From positions 1 to 6,484 of the forward strand of contig DUZD01000231.1 of assembly GCA_013349695.1 (NCBI GenBank): 6,484 nucleotides of DNA. Direction: 5' to 3'. The notes below the pieces were generated by a model. That model did not search any database. It was not told the origin of the DNA and was given only the letters and a program-made list of their open reading frames with translations. Position 1 is the first letter of the stretch; each line of letters begins with the position of its first letter. Of the stretch, positions 1 to 3,846 are shown piece after piece. The translations under genes and the position numbers were made by a program. The DNA comes from Rhodospirillaceae bacterium (GTDB taxonomy: Bacteria; Pseudomonadota; Alphaproteobacteria; Rhodospirillales; 2-02-FULL-58-16).

Positions 1-230
1 GGCGGTGGTGGTGGTGGTGGTGGTGGTGGCGGCACAACGGGGGCCGCCGGCGCTGCGGCGGGTTGCGGGACCGGTGTCGGCTGCTGCCGAACAGGTGGCG
101 GAGAAAAATCCTGGATCGGATTCTGATGCCACTGATGGCCGCAATTAGAGCAGCGTACCTTTTTCCCCTTGTCCAATGCGGCGGCATCGACAGAATAGCG
201 TGTCGAACAGTTTGGACAGGATATGATCAT
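1..230 (-). CDS. MJ0042-family zinc-ribbon protein, N-terminal part (runs off the left edge)
   Basis: Reading the minus strand from ATG at 230 gives an open frame to the window edge (76 full codons). It begins MIISCPNCSTRYSVDAAALD and continues to a VRCSNCGHQWHQ segment. The pairs C5-x2-C8 and C27-x2-C30 form the paired-CxxC zinc ribbon of the MJ0042 (TIGR02098; zinc_ribbon_4/5) family, which is normally at the extreme N-terminus, as here. After about residue 45 the protein becomes a Pro/Ala/Gln-rich linker and enters a run of at least ten prolines (67-76) where the window ends. Family members often have a later transmembrane segment and an unknown C-terminal domain, which cannot be seen here. 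The function is unknown; a metal-binding or regulatory role is only inference. An in-frame TTG lies nine bases upstream (239-237), but ATG gives the canonical family start. No good ribosome binding site is visible. The gene is divergent from ftsE. Confidence 0.87.
   Translation of the reverse strand, partial: MIISCPNCSTRYSVDAAALDKGKKVRCSNCGHQWHQNPIQDFSPPPVRQQPTPVPQPAAAPAAPVVPPPPPPPPPP
4..27. repeat. (GGT)8 trinucleotide tract encoding polyproline
   Basis: Eight perfect GGT units on the plus strand, flanked by GGC units. On the minus strand they are read as CCA proline codons of the zinc-ribbon gene, bracketed by CCG codons. Use of a single codon across the run suggests expansion by slippage. 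Because units are multiples of three, length change would alter the proline number without shifting the frame. Confidence 0.85.
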
Positions 231-396
231 TGATGGCAAATTATGTCAGATTCCCGCCGTTATAGGCTTTCGGCCCATGCAACGCAACCCGTGGCGGGAT
301 TGGGGAGCGCTGGACGAAACGACTTTCGCCGTGTCATTGTCCGCCGGCGGGCGGCCTGTTCAAGCCTCTTAACAAATCGCTTGAAAGCTTTGACAT

Positions 397-424
397 TTTT
401 CGCCGCCCGAACAAACGGCGAAGA
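397..424 (+). other. Potential RNA hairpin in the ftsE leader
   Basis: TTTTCGCCG (397-405) pairs with CGGCGAAGA (416-424), giving nine base pairs with one G-U around a 10-base loop. It ends eight bases before the AGGA ribosome binding site. Whether it lies in the transcript depends on the unmapped start site. No T-run follows, so it is not a terminator. Confidence 0.35.
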
Positions 425-432
425 TACCGGAT

Positions 433-436
433 AGGA
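433..436 (+). promoter_or_regulatory. Ribosome binding site of ftsE
   Basis: AGGA lies nine bases upstream of GTG at 446. It supports the non-ATG start, which is also the position that gives FtsE its expected N-terminus. The nearby ATG at 462 is in a different frame. Confidence 0.6.
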
Positions 437-445
437 ACGAAACGG

Positions 446-1231
446 GTGACTATCGACGACAATGACTGCGTGGTTCGCTTCGAGAACATCGGCTTTCGCT
501 ACGGTCTTGGACCGGAAATTCTGCGGGACATCTCGTTCACTTTGGCTCCGGGCTCGTTGCATTTTCTGACCGGGTCCAGCGGCGCCGGCAAATCCTCGCT
601 GTTGAAATTGATCTATTTGGCGGCGAAACCGTCGAGGGGCCTGATCACCCTTTTCGGCCGCGATATCGCCACCACTCCCCGCCGGGATTTGCCGGCTCTG
701 CGCCGGCGTGTCGGCGTCGTCTTTCAAGAATTCCGTTTGCTGCACCATCTATCGGCTTTCGACAACGTGGCGCTGCCGTTGCGCGTCGCCGGAACTCGGG
801 AAAACGACATCCGCAAACATGTCGCCGAACTCCTCGGCTGGGTCGGACTTGAAAACCACATGAACGCGCGCCCGACGACCCTTTCCGGCGGCCAGCAGCA
901 ACGGGTCGCCATCGCCCGGGCGGTGATCGCCAGGCCGAAGCTGCTTCTCGCCGACGAACCCACTGGCAATGTGGATGATCGCATGGCGCTCCGTCTCATG
1001 CACCTTTTCGAGGAGCTTAACAAACTGGGAACCACCATCGTCATCGCCACTCATAACGAATCCCTTGTCAAGCGTCTTGGCCGCTCTTGCCTGCGTCTTG
1101 AGGAGGGACAGCTGGAAATCGGCGCCTCCGCGCCCAATAGAGCCGCCATGGCCGCCGCTTCCGGAGCCGGCGGAGCCGCCAAACAGGCCGTCGGCGCGGC
1201 GGCGGGACGGCCTCGGGGACACGCCGTTTGA
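446..1231 (+). CDS. ftsE: Cell division ATP-binding protein FtsE
   Basis: FtsE is the cytoplasmic ATPase of the FtsEX complex, which acts at the division septum and transmits ATP hydrolysis through FtsX to periplasmic peptidoglycan hydrolase activation. All ABC motifs are present: Walker A GSSGAGKS (43-50), Q-loop Gln94 in VVFQEFRLL, signature LSGGQQQR (146-153), Walker B LLLADEPTGN (166-175) and H-loop His203 in IATHN. The EFRLLHHLSAFDNVALPL segment is typical of FtsE rather than of general ABC importers. The start is GTG with AGGA nine bases upstream. At 261 residues it is longer than the roughly 220-230 usual for the family; the extra is an Ala/Gly-rich tail from about residue 228, outside the ATPase fold. 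The stop overlaps the proposed ftsX start (TTGA), and the adjacent ftsX confirms the assignment over related LolD-type ATPases. Confidence 0.95.
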   Translation: MTIDDNDCVVRFENIGFRYGLGPEILRDISFTLAPGSLHFLTGSSGAGKSSLLKLIYLAAKPSRGLITLFGRDIATTPRRDLPALRRRVGVVFQEFRLLHHLSAFDNVALPLRVAGTRENDIRKHVAELLGWVGLENHMNARPTTLSGGQQQRVAIARAVIARPKLLLADEPTGNVDDRMALRLMHLFEELNKLGTTIVIATHNESLVKRLGRSCLRLEEGQLEIGASAPNRAAMAAASGAGGAAKQAVGAAAGRPRGHAV

Positions 1232-2127
1232 AGTTCATGCTGGCCCACCGCTCCGATCTCCCGCTCGACCGCGACGCGATCAGCCGATTCTTGCCCTGGC
1301 TGATCGCCTTCATGGTCTACCTGGCTTGCCTGGCCTTGGCCGGGATGTTGACTCTGGGAGCCGTGGCGGAGCGTTGGGATACCGGCATCAGCGGCACGCT
1401 GACGGTTCAGATCATTCCTTCCGAAAGCTCCGCCGCCGCGCCGAAAGAGGTCCGGCGTATCGAGGCGGCGCTCGACATCTTGCGGACGACGCCCGGAATT
1501 GCCGGCGCCGAGGTCATCGGCGAGGACAGGATCATGGCCCTGCTGGAACCCTGGCTGGGCTCCATCGGCGGCAGCGGCGATCTCCCCTTGCCCCGGCTCA
1601 TCGACGTCGAGTTGAAAGCCGGCGCCGAGGTGGACACGGCGGCCCTGTCGAAACGGTTGCGCCAAGCTGTCCCCGGCACCACCGTCGATGACCATGGGGT
1701 TTGGCTTGACAAGCTGGTCCGTCTTCTCCGCGCGGTGGAAATCCTGGCTTCCCTGGTGCTGTTGCTGATCGGCTCGGCGACGGTCGGAACCGTGGTTTTC
1801 ACCACCCGCACGGGCCTTGCCATCCACCAGGAGGCGATCGAAGTGCTCCACCTGATCGGCGCCCAGGATTCCTACGTCGCCAAACAGTTCGCCACCCGCG
1901 CCCTGATCCTGGGTCTGCGCGGCGGGATCATCGGTTTGGTTCTCGCCGTCCCCACCCTGATGGGCATCGGCGTCCTGGCGGCGCGGATGGAGGCGGGCCT
2001 GTTGCCGGACTTCACTTTGACTCCGGCGCATTGGGCGGCGATGGTCTGTCTGCCTCTGGTGGTGGCCTTGATCGCCATGCTGACGGCGCGCCTGACGGTG
2101 ATGAAAACCCTGGCCGAAATGTTATAG
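1228..2127 (+). CDS. ftsX: Cell division protein FtsX (permease-like partner of FtsE)
   Basis: FtsX is the inner-membrane subunit of FtsEX; in studied bacteria its extracytoplasmic loop recruits activators of murein hydrolases. The 299-residue product has the FtsX layout: a basic N-terminus, transmembrane segment 1 (about 22-46), a large periplasmic domain (about 50-165), then segments at about 170-191, 225-251 and 269-287. The cytoplasmic stretch EAIEVLHLIGAQDSYVA (202-218), just before segment 3, is the conserved FtsX motif thought to contact FtsE. The proposed start is TTG at 1228, overlapping the ftsE stop by four bases, with a weak GGGG (1215-1218) nine bases upstream. An in-frame ATG at 1237 would shorten the protein by three residues and is a real alternative. 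The length is normal and no residues appear disrupted. It is probably translated by coupling to ftsE. Confidence 0.93.
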   Translation: MKFMLAHRSDLPLDRDAISRFLPWLIAFMVYLACLALAGMLTLGAVAERWDTGISGTLTVQIIPSESSAAAPKEVRRIEAALDILRTTPGIAGAEVIGEDRIMALLEPWLGSIGGSGDLPLPRLIDVELKAGAEVDTAALSKRLRQAVPGTTVDDHGVWLDKLVRLLRAVEILASLVLLLIGSATVGTVVFTTRTGLAIHQEAIEVLHLIGAQDSYVAKQFATRALILGLRGGIIGLVLAVPTLMGIGVLAARMEAGLLPDFTLTPAHWAAMVCLPLVVALIAMLTARLTVMKTLAEML

Positions 2128-2130
2128 CCA

Positions 2131-2817
2131 ATGCCCTTGTTCGGCTCCAATGAACCCGGCGGCAAGGCCTTTCCATCGGCGCTGTCCGGCCGCCGCCGCC
2201 GCGGATTTTTAATCCCGTGCTCGGCCCTGGTTGCGTTATTCGCCGTGGCGGCATGGGGATACGGTCTGTCCCGGTTTACCGATTCCATCCCCGCCGAAGC
2301 CACCGACACGGCGACCCCCACCGACGCCATCATTGTCCTCACGGGGGGCAGCGGCAGACTCACCGAGGGGTTCCGGCTGTTATCCGAGAACCGGGCCAAA
2401 AAACTCTTTATTTCCGGCGCTTATCGGGGAGTGGAGGTGCGCAATCTGGCGCGGATGTTCCAGCATTTCCCACGGCAAGCGGAACGGCGCGTCGGCATCG
2501 GCAATGCCACCAACACCTTGGGCAACGCCCTTGAAACCGCCGAATGGATCGCCACCGAGGGATATTCATCCTTGCGTCTGGTCACCGCCGCCTACCATAT
2601 GCCGCGTAGCCTGCTGGAATTCCGCCATGCCATGCCGGAAATCATGGTGATTGCGCATCCGGTGTTTCCCGCGCACGTCAAACGGGAGCGGTGGTGGGCC
2701 TGGCCCGGCACCGCCAGCCTCGTTATCAGCGAATTCAACAAGTTCCTTCTTGCCTGGGCGCGGCACAAGGCGGCCGGAATGATTGCCGGGGAAACCGCTT
2801 CCAAGACGCCGTCATGA
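2131..2817 (+). CDS. YdcF/DUF218-family membrane-anchored protein
   Basis: This 228-residue protein belongs to the DUF218 (PF02698) family, which includes YdcF, SanA and ElyC. SanA and ElyC have been linked to envelope barrier function or envelope polymer metabolism, but the biochemical activity is not settled. An RRRR motif (21-24) precedes one transmembrane segment (about 26-46), predicting a short cytoplasmic N-terminus and an extracytoplasmic domain. Family motifs are DAIIVLTGGSGR (65-76), KKLFISG (90-96), the polar ATNTLGNALETAEW (126-139) and LVTAAYHMPRS (150-160), which line the presumed active cleft. The start lies three bases after the ftsX stop with no clear Shine-Dalgarno, so coupling is likely. 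The stop overlaps the plsC start as ATGA. Placement between ftsX and plsC supports an envelope role, but a substrate cannot be inferred. Confidence 0.88.
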   Translation: MPLFGSNEPGGKAFPSALSGRRRRGFLIPCSALVALFAVAAWGYGLSRFTDSIPAEATDTATPTDAIIVLTGGSGRLTEGFRLLSENRAKKLFISGAYRGVEVRNLARMFQHFPRQAERRVGIGNATNTLGNALETAEWIATEGYSSLRLVTAAYHMPRSLLEFRHAMPEIMVIAHPVFPAHVKRERWWAWPGTASLVISEFNKFLLAWARHKAAGMIAGETASKTPS

Positions 2818-3548
2818 TCCTTGCCCGTTCAATAATCTTCAACCTTGTCCTGATCAGCTGGGTGATCCTGACGTCTGTCGTCCTGTGTATTCTCCTGCCT
2901 TTTCCCCGGCGGGCCATGCAGGGCGTGATGTATGCCTGGACCACTGTTCCCCGGGTGGCGCTGAAATGGATCGTCGGACTCGATTTTCAGGTCCTCGGCC
3001 AAGAAAACAAGCCCAGTGGCGCGGCCCTCATCGCCTGCAAACATCAATCCGTCTGGGAAACTTTCGTCTTCCACCTCCTTTACAGGGACGCGGTTTATAT
3101 TGTGAAGAAGGAGCTCCTTTCCATTCCGTTTTGGGGCTGGTGCTCACGAAAATGCGGGTCCATTCCGGTCGACCGTTCAGGCGGCGGCCAAGCGCTGAAA
3201 GAGATGGTGCGTAAGTCTCGGGCGGCGCTTGCCGAAGGCCGTCAGGTGATCATCTTTCCCGAAGGCACCCGCACGGTGCCGGGGCAACTTCAACCTTACA
3301 ACCCCGGTGTCGCTGCTCTTTACGCCATGACGGAGGCGCCGCTGGTGCCGGTGGCGTTGAATTCGGGTTTGTTCTGGGGCCGCCGCGGCTTTCTCAAATA
3401 CCCCGGCGTCATCACCATTGAATTCCTGCCGCCGATGCCGCCGGATTTGAACCGGCGTGCTTTTTTGGCCGAATTGGAAAAGCGCATCGAGACCGCGACC
3501 GAACACCTGGTCGCCGGTGCGAAAAGCCAATATTTCCAAAAGGACTGA
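2814..3548 (+). CDS. plsC: 1-acyl-sn-glycerol-3-phosphate acyltransferase (PlsC/AGPAT family)
   Basis: This family transfers a fatty acyl group to lysophosphatidic acid, giving phosphatidic acid, the precursor of membrane phospholipids, at the inner membrane. The 244-residue product has an N-terminal hydrophobic anchor (about 7-28) and the four acyltransferase motifs in order: catalytic KHQSVWET (76-83; His77), GSIPVDRSGG (115-124), FPEGTR (148-153) and VPVALNSG (178-185). The acidic partner of the catalytic His is Glu82 instead of the textbook Asp, giving HX4E. I believe this variant occurs in some proteobacterial members, so the enzyme is probably active. The ATG at 2814 overlaps the preceding stop (ATGA). 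The frame stays open upstream to 2691, but that extension would run through the DUF218 gene and lacks family character. A related acyltransferase specificity cannot be excluded. Confidence 0.92.
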   Translation: MILARSIIFNLVLISWVILTSVVLCILLPFPRRAMQGVMYAWTTVPRVALKWIVGLDFQVLGQENKPSGAALIACKHQSVWETFVFHLLYRDAVYIVKKELLSIPFWGWCSRKCGSIPVDRSGGGQALKEMVRKSRAALAEGRQVIIFPEGTRTVPGQLQPYNPGVAALYAMTEAPLVPVALNSGLFWGRRGFLKYPGVITIEFLPPMPPDLNRRAFLAELEKRIETATEHLVAGAKSQYFQKD

Positions 3549-3565
3549 CATAACCCGTTATGACA
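3546..3565. promoter_or_regulatory. Near-perfect palindrome over the plsC stop codon
   Basis: TGACATAACCCGTTATGACA consists of 9-bp arms around a CC centre with a single mismatch pair. Its left arm contains the plsC TGA. The core GACATAAC recurs as a direct copy at 3687-3694, nearer the nrdJ promoter. The symmetry fits a dimeric regulator, but I recognise no specific consensus; it does not match the NrdR box. There is no T-run, so it is a poor terminator candidate. Confidence 0.35.
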
Positions 3566-3569
3566 TTCC

Positions 3570-3590
3570 TGTGGATTACTCTGTGGAAAG
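3570..3590. promoter_or_regulatory. Pair of DnaA-box-like TGTGGA repeats
   Basis: TGTGGATTA (3570-3578) differs by one base from the reverse-strand DnaA box TGTGNATAA. A second, weaker copy TGTGGAAAG starts at 3582, 12 bp later. DnaA is a known regulator of ribonucleotide reductase genes in some bacteria, and these sites lie upstream of nrdJ. Two weak matches are little evidence. Confidence 0.22.
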
Positions 3591-3706
3591 TTTTCCTCGT
3601 AAGCCCGTGAATTCCGTGAACATACTTTGCAAATCCTTATTTTTTCTGGTTCCTGGGATTGACGGAATCGGGATAAGATTGATGAAGACATAACAAGAAC
3701 ATTTTC

Positions 3707-3735
3707 TTGACGATCCGCTTTTCCGCCCTTAGATT
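3707..3735 (+). promoter_or_regulatory. nrdJ: Candidate sigma-70 promoter for nrdJ
   Basis: TTGACG (3707-3712) matches the -35 consensus at five of six bases. TAGATT (3730-3735) matches the -10 at four of six with a 17-bp spacer. Transcription would start near 3742, giving a leader of about 105 bases. TTGACG at 3659-3664 lacks a properly spaced -10. The 297-bp gap after plsC supports a separate promoter here. Confidence 0.4.
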
Positions 3736-3742
3736 TGGAGCC

Positions 3743-3824
3743 CTGCCCCCCCTTGGAACATTGGGGTAGCGAAATGTTTCAGCGGCTTGCCTTCGCCGCG
3801 CCCGTGGGGCGGTCAACGGCGGAG
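3743..3824 (+). other. Structured 5' leader of nrdJ (possible cis-acting RNA)
   Basis: Several stems can be drawn by hand. CTGCCCC (3743-3749) pairs with GGGGTAG (3763-3769), with one G-U. GGAACATT (3755-3762) pairs with AATGTTTC (3773-3780), also with one G-U. The second stem begins in the loop of the first, so the two are either alternatives or an H-type pseudoknot. Further on, 3791-3798 pairs with 3817-3824 (8 bp, one G-U) and encloses CGCCC/GGGCG (3799-3803/3807-3811), giving a 13-bp stem with a five-base bulge. A competing small hairpin is GCGGC/GCCGC (3782-3786/3795-3799). I see no cobalamin-riboswitch B12 box, so this is not an obvious member of that class. Confidence 0.35.
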
Positions 3825-3831
3825 CGGACAG

Positions 3832-3846
3832 ATGCTAGGTAAGTAA
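3832..3846 (+). CDS. Possible four-codon leader ORF overlapping the nrdJ start
   Basis: ATG CTA GGT AAG TAA would encode Met-Leu-Gly-Lys. Its stop shares one base with the nrdJ start (TAATG), the arrangement used in termination-reinitiation coupling. GGAG at 3821-3824 lies seven bases before its ATG, a good spacing, and that GGAG falls in the 3' arm of a predicted hairpin. The AGGT at 3837-3840 that would serve nrdJ lies inside the mini-ORF. A frame this short arises easily by chance, and translation is unproven. Confidence 0.2.
   Translation: MLGK

Larger units (their letters stand above)
231..445. promoter_or_regulatory. Divergent intergenic region between the zinc-ribbon gene and ftsE
   Basis: These 215 bases separate two divergent starts and should hold promoters for both. 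On the ftsE side a TTGACA lies at 390-395, a perfect sigma-70 -35 hexamer, but no convincing -10 follows at 16-18 bp, so the promoter is tentative. TTAAC at 369-373 resembles a CtrA half-site without a properly spaced partner. A 10-bp palindrome CCGCCGGCGG is at 341-350 and AAAGCTTT at 384-391. A 63-codon frame starting at 243 crosses the region but looks like non-coding GC-rich sequence: Arg/Ala-rich, no family pattern, weak ribosome binding site. Confidence 0.5.

Noticed and set aside
243..434. 63-codon frame in the divergent intergenic region
   Set aside because: Weak ribosome binding site, Arg/Ala-rich product without family pattern; it would also occupy the region that must contain the ftsE promoter.
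1051..2031. 326-codon minus-strand frame opposite ftsE/ftsX
   Set aside because: It overlaps two genes with clear motifs and correct lengths, and its product has no recognisable domain.
2691..2813. N-terminal extension of plsC to an upstream ATG
   Set aside because: The extension lies in the DUF218 gene and has no acyltransferase or signal character. ATG at 2814 makes an ATGA overlap and begins directly with the hydrophobic anchor.
3549..3845. Cobalamin riboswitch upstream of nrdJ
   Set aside because: I looked for the B12-box-like conserved core and the associated conserved blocks and did not see them, although a B12-dependent enzyme made this a natural expectation. An Rfam scan would settle it.
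3549..3845. NrdR boxes
   Set aside because: No sequence resembling the AT-rich NrdR repeats (ACAC-A-T-T-type 16-mers) is present in the nrdJ upstream region.
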